A DNA stretch of 64,000 nucleotides from Microbulbifer guangxiensis (GTDB taxonomy: Bacteria > Pseudomonadota > Gammaproteobacteria > Pseudomonadales > Cellvibrionaceae). The number at the start of each line of letters is the position of its first letter. Position 1 is the first letter of the stretch. Location: the NCBI RefSeq assembly GCF_021729075.1, contig NZ_JAJSAQ010000003.1:490535-554534 (forward strand), in the 5' to 3' direction. Of the stretch, positions 1 through 8,765 are shown piece after piece. A model generated the notes under the pieces. That model did not search any database and had not been told where the DNA came from. It saw nothing but the letters and a program-made list of their open reading frames with translations. The position numbers were made by a program, and so were the translations under genes.

Positions 1-83
1 CGATGGTCGTGGATGGCGACCTCCTGTTCGCCCTTTCTGACGGCGGTGAGCTTGTCGCCCTGCGCCTCGAGCGTCGTCAGTAA
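1..83 (+). CDS. bamB: BamB C-terminal fragment
   Basis: This is the end of a gene cut by the window edge. Reading from base 3 gives about 26 residues, MVVDGDLLFALSDGGELVAL and then RLERRQ, ending at a TAA at 81-83. The pattern of a short strand, a DG turn and another strand fits the last blade of the BamB beta-propeller, the outer-membrane lipoprotein of the BAM complex that helps insert beta-barrel proteins. BamB commonly lies directly upstream of der in gammaproteobacteria, and der follows here. The fragment is short, so the call rests mainly on position and on likeness to the BamB tail. Confidence 0.7.
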   Translation, partial: MVVDGDLLFALSDGGELVALRLERRQ

Positions 84-90
84 AAATGTC

Positions 91-171
91 CGGGCGGAGC
101 TTGTCTCCGCCCGCCGCGCCACGCACGCGCGGAGACGTTGTACCGCCCGCGCCCCGCGGGCGTTCGTGTTT
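91..171 (+). terminator. Two stacked hairpins between bamB and der
   Basis: Two perfect stems lie in the 123-base gap. The first pairs 91-99 with 105-113 (9 bp, 5-base loop). The second pairs 144-151 with 155-162 (8 bp, all G/C, 3-base loop) and is followed by a T-rich stretch, TTCGTGTTT. The second looks like an imperfect intrinsic terminator or attenuator after bamB. A smaller hairpin, GGCAAA/TTTGCC at about 174-190, lies just before der. Der may be read from leaky read-through or from its own promoter. Confidence 0.5.
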
Positions 172-206
172 ATGGCAAATCCGTTTTGCCCAGAGAAGAC
201 TGAGTT

Positions 207-1604
207 ATGCTGCCAGTAATTGCCCTGGTCGGGCGCCCCAACGTGGGTAAATCCACCCTGTTCAACCGGCTCACCAAGAGTCGCGATGCCCTGGTGGCCA
301 ACTACGCCGGCCTGACCCGCGACCGCAAGTACGGTGAGGCGGAGATCGATGGCAAGAAAATGATCCTGGTGGACACCGGCGGCATTACCGGCGGTGAGGA
401 AGGCATCGATGCGGCCATGGCGCAGCAGTCCATGCAGGCCATTGAAGAGGCAGACTTCGTGCTTTTCCTGGTGGACTGCCGCGATGGCCTGACCCCGGCG
501 GACGAGATGATTGCCGACCAGCTGCGCAGCCGCTCCAAGCCGACCCTGCTGGTGGCCAACAAAGTCGATGGCGTCAATCCGGATATCGCCCTGGCACCTT
601 TCTACGAGCTGGGCATTGGCGAGCTGTTCCCCACCACCGCCACCCACGGCCGCGGTGTGCGCGCGCTGATGGAGCGTGTTGCCAGTGGCCTGCCGGAGCA
701 GGCGACGGAAGAGGAAGAGCAGGACGAAGCCACCGGCATCAAGATTGCCATTGTCGGCCGTCCCAATGTGGGCAAGTCGACGCTGGTCAACCGCCTGCTG
801 GGTGAAGAACGGGTGGTGGTGTACGACCAGCCCGGTACGACCCGGGACAGTGTCTATATCAATTACGAACGTGACGACAAGCCCTACACGCTGATCGATA
901 CCGCCGGTATCCGGCGGCGCAAGAACATCAAGGAATCGGTGGAGAAGTTCTCCATCGTCAAGACGCTGCAGGCGGTCGAGGACGCCAATGTGGTGGTATT
1001 GGTGATCGATGCCAAAGAAGGGCTCGTCGATCAGGATATGCACCTGATGGGCAGTGTGATCCAGGCGGGCCGCGCCCTGGTGGTGGCCCTGAACAAATGG
1101 GATGGCCTCGATCCCGATCACCGGGATTTCGTCAAGACCGAGCTGGAGCGCCGCCTGCGCTTCGTGGACTTTGCCGATATCCACTTTATTTCTGCCCTGC
1201 ACGGCACCGGTGTCGGCCACCTGTACGAATCCATCGAGGCTGCCTACCAGTCTGCCACGGACAAGCTCTCCACCAACCACCTGACTCGCATCTTGCAGTG
1301 GGCGGTAAGTGAGCACCAACCGCCGCTGGTACACGGGCACCGCATCAAGTTACGCTATGCCCACGCGGGTGGCCAGAATCCGCCGGTGATCGTGATTCAC
1401 GGTAACCAGACCGACAAGGTGCCGTCGCACTATGTGCGCTACCTGGAAAAGACGTTCCGCAAGGCGCTGGAACTGCACGGCACGCCGGTGAAGATCGAGT
1501 TCCGCACCGGTGAGAACCCCTACGCTGGCCGCAAGAACAAGCTCACCGACCGGCAGAAGGCCAAGAAGCGCCGGTTGATGAAGTTCGTGAAAAAGAAAAA
1601 ATAA
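207..1604 (+). CDS. der: Ribosome biogenesis GTPase Der (EngA)
   Basis: Der is an essential double GTPase that assists assembly of the 50S ribosomal subunit. The 465-aa product has two tandem G domains. The P-loop GRPNVGKST occurs at residues 9-17 and again at about 183-191. DTGG and DTAG G3 motifs follow, with NKVD near 118 and NKWD near 296 as G4 motifs. The last ~120 residues form the KH-like domain, and the tail is very basic ([13 protein letters not shown]). Length is normal for the family. The ATG at 207 is the natural start, because the P-loop begins only eight residues later. Confidence 0.97.
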   Translation: MLPVIALVGRPNVGKSTLFNRLTKSRDALVANYAGLTRDRKYGEAEIDGKKMILVDTGGITGGEEGIDAAMAQQSMQAIEEADFVLFLVDCRDGLTPADEMIADQLRSRSKPTLLVANKVDGVNPDIALAPFYELGIGELFPTTATHGRGVRALMERVASGLPEQATEEEEQDEATGIKIAIVGRPNVGKSTLVNRLLGEERVVVYDQPGTTRDSVYINYERDDKPYTLIDTAGIRRRKNIKESVEKFSIVKTLQAVEDANVVVLVIDAKEGLVDQDMHLMGSVIQAGRALVVALNKWDGLDPDHRDFVKTELERRLRFVDFADIHFISALHGTGVGHLYESIEAAYQSATDKLSTNHLTRILQWAVSEHQPPLVHGHRIKLRYAHAGGQNPPVIVIHGNQTDKVPSHYVRYLEKTFRKALELHGTPVKIEFRTGENPYAGRKNKLTDRQKAKKRRLMKFVKKKK

Positions 1605-1654
1605 CGGTTGCCGCCCCGTCGCCGGGGCCAACCAGCAGGCAAAAGGAGAACGCA

Positions 1655-3118
1655 ATGCTGGACCTGAAGAACCCCTCGCTGCTGCGCACCCAGTCCTACG
1701 TGGATGGCCAGTGGATCGATGCCGATTCCGGCGCTACCCTCGACGTCACCAATCCTGCCACCGGCGAAGTGGTCGCCAGTATTGCCAGCCTCGGCGCAGC
1801 GGAAACCCGCCGTGCCATCGAGGCCGCCAATCGCGCCTGGCCGGCCTGGCGCGATGCCACGGTCAAGGAGCGGGCCAAGATCCTGCGCCGCTGGTACGAC
1901 CTGATCATCGAAAACGCCGACGACCTGGCGAAGATTCTGACCGCCGAGCAGGGCAAGCCGCTGTCCGAAGCGAAGACTGAAGTGGTCTACGGGGCCAATT
2001 ACGTGGAGTGGTTCTCCGAGGAAGCCAAGCGTGTCTATGGCGACGTCATCGCGCCGCCGTCGAAGGACAAGCGCATCGTGGTCATCAAGCAGTCCGTTGG
2101 CGTGACCTGTTCGGTGACGCCGTGGAATTTCCCCAGCGCCATGATTGCACGCAAGATGGCCCCGGCCCTGGCCGCCGGTTGCCCGTTCGTGAGCAAGCCC
2201 GCTTCTGAAACACCACTGTCCGCACTGGCACTGGCGGTGCTGGCGGAGGAGGCCGGCATTCCGGCCGGGGTCTTCAACGTGGTGGTGGGCAAGAGCTCCC
2301 GCGAAATCGGCGCGGAGATGACCACCAACCCGCTGGTGCGCAAATTTACCTTCACCGGTTCCACCGTCGTGGGCAAGCAGTTGCAGGCCCAGTGCGCAGA
2401 AACCATCAAGAAGACGTCCATGGAACTGGGCGGCAATGCGCCGTTCATTGTCTTCGATGACGCCGACCTGGATGAGGCGGTGAAGGGCGCGATTGTCTGT
2501 AAATATCGCAATGCCGGTCAGACCTGTGTGTGCGCCAACCGCATCTTTGTGCAGGAAGGTGTCTACGATGCCTTCGCGAAAAAATTCGCCCAAGCCGTGC
2601 AGGAATTGAAAATGGGCAACGGCGCCGAGGAAGGTGTCGAGGTCGGCCCGATGATCAACACCAAGGCGGTCAAGGACGTGCAGGCCCTGGTCGAGGATGC
2701 GGTCTCCAAGGGCGCCAAGGCCCCGGTTGAGGGCGGCCCAAGTGAAATGGGTGCCTGTTTTTATGCGCCCACCATCCTGACGGATGTCACCGACGACATG
2801 CAGATCTTCAGTGAGGAAATCTTCGGCCCGGTGGCGCCCCTATACAAGTTCTCGACCGAAGAAGAAGTGATCAGGATGGCCAACGACACCGAATACGGTC
2901 TCGCTTCCTACTTCTATTCCCGCGATATCGGCCGTATCTGGCGTGTCAGCGAGGGGCTGGAATATGGCATGGTCGGTGTTAACGAAGGCATCATCTCCAA
3001 CGAGATGGCGCCGTTCGGCGGGGTAAAGGAGTCCGGCATCGGCCGCGAGGGCTCCAAGTACGGCATCGACGACTACATCGAGATCAAGTACCTCTGCCTC
3101 GGCGGTATCGACAAATAA
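1655..3118 (+). CDS. gabD: NAD(P)-dependent succinate-semialdehyde dehydrogenase
   Basis: This 487-aa aldehyde dehydrogenase most resembles GabD, which oxidises succinate semialdehyde to succinate at the end of GABA breakdown. The cofactor and active-site motifs are present: VTPWNFP near 155, FTGSTVVGK near 235, the general-base Glu in MELGG, and the catalytic Cys in NAGQTCVCANR near 291. The C-terminal FGGVKESGIGREGS and the ending EIKYLCLGG are typical of the GabD/SSADH branch. A strong AAAGGAG lies just before the ATG. No gabT or GABA permease is adjacent, so the physiological substrate (succinate or glutarate semialdehyde) remains an inference. Confidence 0.9.
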   Translation: MLDLKNPSLLRTQSYVDGQWIDADSGATLDVTNPATGEVVASIASLGAAETRRAIEAANRAWPAWRDATVKERAKILRRWYDLIIENADDLAKILTAEQGKPLSEAKTEVVYGANYVEWFSEEAKRVYGDVIAPPSKDKRIVVIKQSVGVTCSVTPWNFPSAMIARKMAPALAAGCPFVSKPASETPLSALALAVLAEEAGIPAGVFNVVVGKSSREIGAEMTTNPLVRKFTFTGSTVVGKQLQAQCAETIKKTSMELGGNAPFIVFDDADLDEAVKGAIVCKYRNAGQTCVCANRIFVQEGVYDAFAKKFAQAVQELKMGNGAEEGVEVGPMINTKAVKDVQALVEDAVSKGAKAPVEGGPSEMGACFYAPTILTDVTDDMQIFSEEIFGPVAPLYKFSTEEEVIRMANDTEYGLASYFYSRDIGRIWRVSEGLEYGMVGVNEGIISNEMAPFGGVKESGIGREGSKYGIDDYIEIKYLCLGGIDK

Positions 3119-3137
3119 ACGGACATCGCCAGCCTCG

Positions 3138-3830
3138 ATGAATATCGAGCCTATCGCGCGCGTGCACTCCTGCTTCGGCGAGAAGTTCGGTGTGCCGCGC
3201 CAGCCACTGCTCGCCGATGCGAGCCGTGCATCCATCGAGCTGCTGCCGCCACTGGATGTGGCGGATGCGGTGGCCGGGCTGGAGGAGAACACCCATATCT
3301 GGGTGATTTTCCAGTTTCACCAGGCCGCCGGCCAGTGGTCCGCCAAGGTGCGCCCGCCGCGCCTCGGCGGCAACAAAAAACTCGGCGTGCTCGCCACCCG
3401 CTCCCCCTTCCGCCCCAACAATATCGGCCTGTCCGTAGTGCGCCTGCTGGAAGTGCGCACTTCGCCCAGGGTAGAGCTGATCGTCGGCGGTGCGGACCTG
3501 GTGGACGGTACACCGGTGCTGGATATCAAACCCTACGTGCCTTATGCGGACGCGCTGCCGGATGCCCGCAACGCTTTCGCCGATGCAGCCCCCGAGCCGG
3601 TTGCAGTGGATATCCCGGAGGCGGTACTGAAAGCAGCGTCTGCCTACAAAGACGATTGGGGCACCGACCTGCCCCGCCTGATCACACAGGTGCTGGCACA
3701 GGATCCCAAGCCCGCGTACCAGAATCCGGACGCGGACAGGATTTATGGTATGAAGCTCTGTGGCTTCGACTTGCGCTGGCGCTACCTTTCTCCAGCACAG
3801 CTGAAAGTGGTCTCACTTGACCCGTGCTGA
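3138..3830 (+). CDS. trmO: tRNA (N6-threonylcarbamoyl-A37)-N6-methyltransferase TrmO
   Basis: This 230-aa protein belongs to the TsaA/TrmO (UPF0066) family, which uses SAM to methylate t6A at position 37 of certain threonine tRNAs, giving m6t6A. The signature ATRSPFRPNNIGLSVVRL is at about residues 86-103. The N-terminal beta-barrel segment begins with IEPIARVHS, as in E. coli TrmO. The C-terminal portion (MKLCGFDLRWRY) is the small extra domain found in bacterial members. It starts 19 bases after gabD, so the two could share a transcript, though their functions are unrelated. Confidence 0.92.
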   Translation: MNIEPIARVHSCFGEKFGVPRQPLLADASRASIELLPPLDVADAVAGLEENTHIWVIFQFHQAAGQWSAKVRPPRLGGNKKLGVLATRSPFRPNNIGLSVVRLLEVRTSPRVELIVGGADLVDGTPVLDIKPYVPYADALPDARNAFADAAPEPVAVDIPEAVLKAASAYKDDWGTDLPRLITQVLAQDPKPAYQNPDADRIYGMKLCGFDLRWRYLSPAQLKVVSLDPC

Positions 3831-3864
3831 TGTGGCGCAATCTCTGCGATAGGGGAATTTGGCA

Positions 3865-4326
3865 ATGCGATATCTGGCACTGTTGTGGTTGGCTTTTGCA
3901 CCCATGGCTCTCTCATCAGATAAGGAGGGCTTGTCGCAGTTTATTGTCGCATTTGCCATCGATCTGAAGGGGGATAAAGAGGCTGTTGCTTTCGATCAGT
4001 ACTTTGTGGGTGCCCCTGTTTTCTTTCTCGGGGAGCAACCCGGTATCTCCCCGGCGCCGGATTTCGCGCCGAAGATGGTTGAGCTGTTACGTGAGACGCT
4101 GCGCCTGGACCAATATCCCTTCGGGAAGGTCAGAGTGGAAAGTCAGAACATTGCGGCTGATGGCACGGCGACATTGATGGTGGTTTTTGAGCGGGAACGG
4201 TCGCATGAGCCCCATGTAAAAGCCATCTGTAATATTTTTGCGGCAATAAAGACAGATGGTGACTGGAAAATCAGTTTCTGGCATCTCGTCACCACCAACC
4301 ATCCGACGCGATGCACGTGGGCCTAG
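3865..4326 (+). CDS. Small exported protein of unknown function
   Basis: I do not recognise this 153-aa protein. The start is taken as the ATG at 3865 rather than the in-frame TTG at 3859, because AGGGGAA at 3851-3857 is well placed for it. Residues 1-17 (MRYLALLWLAFAPMALS) form a clear signal peptide, so the mature protein is probably periplasmic. The remaining ~135 residues alternate amphipathic helix and strand and end in W-K-I-S-F-W-H-L, which hints at an NTF2-like fold; this is only a suggestion. The stop lies 124 bases before the DsbD-like gene, so the two may be co-transcribed. Confidence 0.7.
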   Translation: MRYLALLWLAFAPMALSSDKEGLSQFIVAFAIDLKGDKEAVAFDQYFVGAPVFFLGEQPGISPAPDFAPKMVELLRETLRLDQYPFGKVRVESQNIAADGTATLMVVFERERSHEPHVKAICNIFAAIKTDGDWKISFWHLVTTNHPTRCTWA

Positions 4327-4450
4327 GCCAGCGCTGGATTTTTTTCCGGATCGTCTGTCCGATCTGAAGGCGATCCAGTCAGGTATCGAGGGCGTAAGAA
4401 AAACGATAAGTCTGCCGGTCAGGAGCCTGCCTGGAGGGAGAAAGTTCTTA

Positions 4451-6472
4451 GTGTTATTTCGCAAGAATATTGTCAAAGCGGTTTTGACTCTCTTGTTGCT
4501 TTGGGCAACAGCACACGTCGCTGCCCAGGAGTCTGCCAGCGGCGATCACGTGCAGGTGCGCTGGTTGGCACCGGAGGCCTTTGCCGCCGGAGAACCCGCG
4601 ACCATCGGCTTCTATTTCGAGGTGGACCCGGAGTGGCATGTCTACTGGCGTAACGCGGGTGACTCCGGCGCGGCGCCGCGCTTTGACCTCACCGCTGAAG
4701 GCGCTGAAATCGGCGATATCCTCTGGCCCTTTCCCAAACGCCTGCCCATCGAACACCTCACCATCCTCGGTTACGAGGGCAATGTCGCTTACCTGATGCC
4801 AGTGACACCGCAGCAGGATGCCGGCCAGGTGGTGATGGAAGCCAACCTGGAGTGGCTGGTCTGTAAAATCGATTGCATTCCCGGCTTCGGCACCCTGCGG
4901 CTGGAGCGGCCGGTGATGGAGAGAAGCGCCTGGGACGCCGGCGACCGGGACCTGGTGGCCCGCTTCCTGGCCCGGGTACCAAAACCGCAGGCAGACAGCC
5001 CGTGGCAGGCAAGCGGTCTGGCGGAGGAGGGCGAAGAGGTTGTCCTCACCCTGCAGGGCAGCGCCGAAACGCCGGACGTATTTCCTTTGGACGGCGCGCT
5101 GCTGACCGCCGCCGAACCAGAAGTTCAACGCCAGGATGGCAGCCTCGTTTTTCGTTTTCAGCGCGTGCCCGGTGCAGCGCCGGCGCAAAGTGCCGGTTTT
5201 GTCGTCAGTGATGGCACACAGGCTTGGTCCCTCGAGCAGGTTCCGTTCGGCCTGGCGGAGGGGTCGACGGGGCAATCCCTGTGGCTGCTGGTGCTGGCGG
5301 CTTTTGCCGGCGGTGTGATCCTGAACCTGATGCCCTGTGTGTTCCCGGTACTGTCGATCAAAGTGTTCGGGCTGATCAACAGTGGTGCCGGTCACCGGAT
5401 GCGCGAGGCGTTGTTGTATGGGGCCGGGGTGCTCGCGACCTTTGCCGCCCTCGGGGCGCTGTTACTGGCGCTGCGCGCTGGCGGCGCGGCAGTGGGCTGG
5501 GGATTCCAGTTGCAGTCAGCGCCGGTGGTGCTGGCACTGATCGCGCTGTTCTGGCTAATGGCGCTGTCTTTCAGCGGCCTGTTCGAATTCGGCCATAAAC
5601 TGATGAACCTGGCCGGCAGCAGTCGCGGCGGCAGTTTCGCCACCGGTGTACTGGCGGTGTTCGTGGCGGCGCCCTGCACCGGCCCGTTTATGGGGGCGGC
5701 CCTGGGCGCGGCAGCGGTACTGCCGGCAGTCTCTGCCATGGCCATTTTCCTGGCCCTGGGTGCTGGCCTGGCGGCGCCGTTTGTGTTGCTCTGTGCCAGC
5801 CCGCCCCTGTTGCGACGTTTGCCCCAGCCCGGCCCGTGGATGGACAAGCTGCGCCAGTTCCTGGCCTTCCCGCTCTACCTGACCGTTATCTGGCTGCTGT
5901 GGGTACTGGGTCGCTTGCTGGGAGAGGACGGCTGGCTGATCGGTACGCTGCTGCTGGTGGCACTGGTGTTTGCCATCTGGCTGGGGCGGACCATCAGGCG
6001 GGGCGGCCGCATTGTCGGCTACCTGGTTTCCATCACTGCACTGGTAGTGGCTTTTTCCGCCCTGCAATTCCGGGAGGGCAAGTCTCCACTGGCCGAGTCC
6101 GGTGCCTGGCAACCGTTTGATCCCGCTGCCATTGAAGATGCCCGACAACAGGGGCGCGGTGTCTTTATCGACTACACTGCCGCCTGGTGCATCACCTGTC
6201 AGGTGAATAAAAAACTGGTGCTCGACCTGCCCGAGATCCAGCAGGTTTTTGAGCGCAACGATGTCTATCTGGTACGGGCCGACTGGACCGACCACAACCC
6301 GGAAATCACCCGCGCGCTGGCAGCACTGGGCCGTAATTCCGTACCGGTGTACGCCTGGTATGCGCCCGGTGCCAGCCGTCCGCGACTGCTGCCACAGATA
6401 CTGCAGGAAAGCATGATTACCGGACTGTTCGAGGATTCACTGCGTCAATCAAAAGAGGACGACACACCATGA
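4451..6472 (+). CDS. Thiol:disulfide interchange protein, DsbD/ScsB family
   Basis: This inner-membrane protein carries reducing equivalents from cytoplasmic thioredoxin to periplasmic thiol proteins. The start is the GTG at 4451, preceded by GGAGGGA and followed by a signal peptide (VLTLLLLWATAHVAA). An upstream in-frame ATG at 4256 would overlap the previous gene and is rejected. In the 673-aa product the N-terminal periplasmic domain has a Cys pair (LVCKIDC, ~136-142). The membrane domain has the two essential Cys residues in LMPCVFP (~295) and AAPCTGPF (~407). The C-terminal thioredoxin domain carries WCITC (~579-582). All three redox centres are present. The long N-terminal domain points to the ScsB branch rather than classical DsbD. 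Confidence 0.9.
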   Translation: MLFRKNIVKAVLTLLLLWATAHVAAQESASGDHVQVRWLAPEAFAAGEPATIGFYFEVDPEWHVYWRNAGDSGAAPRFDLTAEGAEIGDILWPFPKRLPIEHLTILGYEGNVAYLMPVTPQQDAGQVVMEANLEWLVCKIDCIPGFGTLRLERPVMERSAWDAGDRDLVARFLARVPKPQADSPWQASGLAEEGEEVVLTLQGSAETPDVFPLDGALLTAAEPEVQRQDGSLVFRFQRVPGAAPAQSAGFVVSDGTQAWSLEQVPFGLAEGSTGQSLWLLVLAAFAGGVILNLMPCVFPVLSIKVFGLINSGAGHRMREALLYGAGVLATFAALGALLLALRAGGAAVGWGFQLQSAPVVLALIALFWLMALSFSGLFEFGHKLMNLAGSSRGGSFATGVLAVFVAAPCTGPFMGAALGAAAVLPAVSAMAIFLALGAGLAAPFVLLCASPPLLRRLPQPGPWMDKLRQFLAFPLYLTVIWLLWVLGRLLGEDGWLIGTLLLVALVFAIWLGRTIRRGGRIVGYLVSITALVVAFSALQFREGKSPLAESGAWQPFDPAAIEDARQQGRGVFIDYTAAWCITCQVNKKLVLDLPEIQQVFERNDVYLVRADWTDHNPEITRALAALGRNSVPVYAWYAPGASRPRLLPQILQESMITGLFEDSLRQSKEDDTP

Positions 6473-7083
6473 AAAACTCACATAACCTGAGCCGCTGGAT
6501 ATTTTCGCTGTTGCTCGCTGTACCCGCCCTGGCCATGGCAGCGGCAGTGCCCGGTGAACAGGCCCCGGCTTTCAGCGAAGTGGATGCCGCCGGCAAAACC
6601 CATACCCTGGAGAATTATGCCGGCAAGTGGCTGGTGATCGAGTGGTTCAACAAGGACTGCCCCTACGTGAAAAAGCACTATGGCAGCGGCAACATGCAGG
6701 CGTTGCAGGAAAAGTATACCGGCGAGGGAATCCAGTGGCTGACCGTGATCTCTTCCGCCAAGGGCAAGCAGGGGCACCTGGATCCCGCGCAGGCACTGGA
6801 GGTGGCCAAAAGTCACAACCTCAAGGCCAGCGCGCCTTTCCTGTTGGATACCGATGGCAACATGGGTCGCGCCTTCGGTGCCAAGACCACACCGCATATG
6901 TTCATCATCAACCCGGAAGGCCAGGTGGTCTACGCCGGCGCCATCGATGACAACGACTCCGCCAACCCGGCGGTGATCCCCAAGTCCAATAACTATGTGG
7001 CCGCTGCGCTGGATGCTTCCATGACTGGCGAGGCTATCCAGGTTGCCTCTTCGCGCGCCTATGGTTGTTCGGTGAAGTACTGA
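6469..7083 (+). CDS. Exported thioredoxin-fold (AhpC/TSA-like) protein
   Basis: A 204-aa redoxin with a signal peptide (cleavage probably after ALAMAAA, ~26) that should work in the periplasm. The motif WFNKDCPYVKKHY at 59-71 holds a single Cys (C64) at the position of the peroxidatic or resolving Cys, so it lacks a CxxC. KTTPHMFIINPEG is the cis-Pro loop of thioredoxin folds. A second Cys lies near the C-terminus (YGCSVKY). The ATG overlaps the stop of the DsbD-like gene (ATGA), so translation is coupled. The likely role is a thiol peroxidase or similar client kept reduced by that protein; the substrate is unknown. Confidence 0.85.
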   Translation: MKNSHNLSRWIFSLLLAVPALAMAAAVPGEQAPAFSEVDAAGKTHTLENYAGKWLVIEWFNKDCPYVKKHYGSGNMQALQEKYTGEGIQWLTVISSAKGKQGHLDPAQALEVAKSHNLKASAPFLLDTDGNMGRAFGAKTTPHMFIINPEGQVVYAGAIDDNDSANPAVIPKSNNYVAAALDASMTGEAIQVASSRAYGCSVKY

Positions 7084-7108
7084 TCGGCGATTCGGGGAGG
7101 CTGTACTG

Positions 7109-7612
7109 ATGTCCCGCAAATGGCTGGCCACCCTGCGCCAGGGTGCCGTATTCCTGGTGTTGCTCACGGTGCTGGTCACCGCCGTGGGGCTCTACCAGCA
7201 GCGGGATATCCCCCGCGGCCGACTGCCGCCGCTGATGGGGAAGACCCTCGGCGGTGACGCCGTCGATCTCGTCACGCTGACAGACCGCGGCCCGGTACTG
7301 CTGTATTTCTGGGCCACCTGGTGCGGCTACTGCCGCATCGTGTCGCCGATGGTGGATGAACTCGCCGCTGATCACCAGGTGCTGACCGTTGCCCTGCAAT
7401 CCGGCAGCGATACGGAGGTGGCCGATTACCTTACCGACAAGGGCTGGTCCCTTCCCACACTGAACGATCCCAGTGGTGCCCTGAGCGGAACCTGGGGCGT
7501 GCGGGTCACACCGACCCTGGTGATCCTGAACAGTGCTGGCGAGGTGGCGTGGGTCACCTCCGGCACCACATCCAAGTGGGGCCTGCAGCTGCGCCTGGCA
7601 TTGACGAACTGA
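7109..7612 (+). CDS. Membrane-anchored thioredoxin-like protein, ScsD/TlpA type
   Basis: A 167-aa protein with one N-terminal membrane segment (~12-29) and a periplasmic thioredoxin fold. The active site is FWATWCGYC (C72, C75), with a cis-Pro loop VRVTPTLVI. This matches ScsD (suppressor of copper sensitivity D) and related TlpA-like disulfide oxidoreductases. It lies 25 bases after the redoxin gene. The set of DsbD/ScsB-like, redoxin and ScsD-like proteins resembles an scs-type cluster, though no ScsC-like CxxC isomerase is visible. A role in copper or oxidative stress is inferred from the family. Confidence 0.85.
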   Translation: MSRKWLATLRQGAVFLVLLTVLVTAVGLYQQRDIPRGRLPPLMGKTLGGDAVDLVTLTDRGPVLLYFWATWCGYCRIVSPMVDELAADHQVLTVALQSGSDTEVADYLTDKGWSLPTLNDPSGALSGTWGVRVTPTLVILNSAGEVAWVTSGTTSKWGLQLRLALTN

Positions 7613-7784
7613 AGCTCCGCCCCCTCGCCCCACCACTCACAACGGGAAAGGTTTGGTCAACCGGAAACAGCCGTCTGGCTATTCAGCGTCGGGTTGCCCT
7701 GAATGACAATGGGTTCGATTATCTGTTTCCTGTGTCCCGGGTCACCGCATTGGCCACGCGAGGCATGAACGCAATCGGAGCCCC

Positions 7785-8612
7785 ATGTCTGTTCTCTCCA
7801 CCTATCGCCATCACGATCTCGACGGGATTCGGGTCGGCCGATTCAATCTGGGTGTGAATACCACCTTTATCGTCTACCGGCTGGGCGGCACCGTGATCGA
7901 TACGGGACCGAGCAATCAGTGGCGCCATGTGAGATCCTTTATCGAATCGCGGCCGCTGGAGCAGTTGCTGCTGACACACCATCACGAGGATCACAGCGGC
8001 AACGCCGGTGCGATTCACCGGCTGACAGGTATACAGCCCCAGGCTCCGGCACTGACCGCCGACATCCTCAGGCGCGGATTCCGTATCCCGTCCCTGCAAA
8101 GACTGTTCTGGGGTGCTGCCGGGAGGGCCGAGGCGCGCCCGTTGCCGGACCAGCTGATCATTGGAGATGAGCGGGCGGAAGCCATCTTTACCCCCGGACA
8201 TGCGAAGGATATGCACTGCTATCTGCTGCCGGAGCGGGGCTGGCTCTTCAGTGCAGACCTGTATATCGCCAACTACCTCAAGATGCTGCGGAGCGATGAA
8301 GATGTTGCGACGCTGCTCAAGAGCATGCGCGCAGTACTGGCCCGGGATTTCGATACCATCCTGTGCCCCCACCGGGGCGTGGTTGAGCGGGGCAGGGAGC
8401 GCCTGCAGGAAAAGTATGACTACCTTGTCAGTCTCGCGGGAGAGGCACAGGATCTCCAGCGACAGGGTTTTCAACTCAATGCGATCACCCGTCGACTGCT
8501 CGGCAAAGAGGATCTGGTCGGGATTGTGAGCCGCTACAACTTCAGCAAGCGCAACCTGATTGCTTCCTGCCTGGAAGTGGACCTCGCTGATCCGGGAGCC
8601 CCTGAAAGCTGA
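7785..8612 (+). CDS. MBL-fold metallo-hydrolase
   Basis: A 275-aa metallo-beta-lactamase-fold protein. The metal-binding signature HHHEDH is at 65-70 (H65, H67, D69, H70 as HxHxDH). A further His occurs in FTPGHAKDMH and another in CPHRG near residue 196. The C-terminal helical part is as in the glyoxalase II-like and LACTB2-like branch. GGAG lies four bases before the ATG. There is no signal peptide, so it is cytoplasmic. The substrate cannot be told from sequence; thioesters, nucleic acid ends and lactones are all possible in this fold. It stands alone between the redox cluster and gltS. Confidence 0.88.
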   Translation: MSVLSTYRHHDLDGIRVGRFNLGVNTTFIVYRLGGTVIDTGPSNQWRHVRSFIESRPLEQLLLTHHHEDHSGNAGAIHRLTGIQPQAPALTADILRRGFRIPSLQRLFWGAAGRAEARPLPDQLIIGDERAEAIFTPGHAKDMHCYLLPERGWLFSADLYIANYLKMLRSDEDVATLLKSMRAVLARDFDTILCPHRGVVERGRERLQEKYDYLVSLAGEAQDLQRQGFQLNAITRRLLGKEDLVGIVSRYNFSKRNLIASCLEVDLADPGAPES

Positions 8613-8765
8613 AACAGCCGGATACACCGGGACCGTTGGTCTCATGTTGGCCGGATGGCGAAAGGGGATCCTCTGTTCTTCCGCGATACGTCCCCCTGCA
8701 CTATCACCGGTTCCTGGCCTATCTTTGTTGTCACTGAAACAATGCGCTGAGGCCGGGAGGACCCT

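Noticed and set aside
1520..2593. Open frame of 357 codons on the minus strand opposite gabD
   Set aside because: The plus-strand dehydrogenase is clear; the minus product is antisense composition only.
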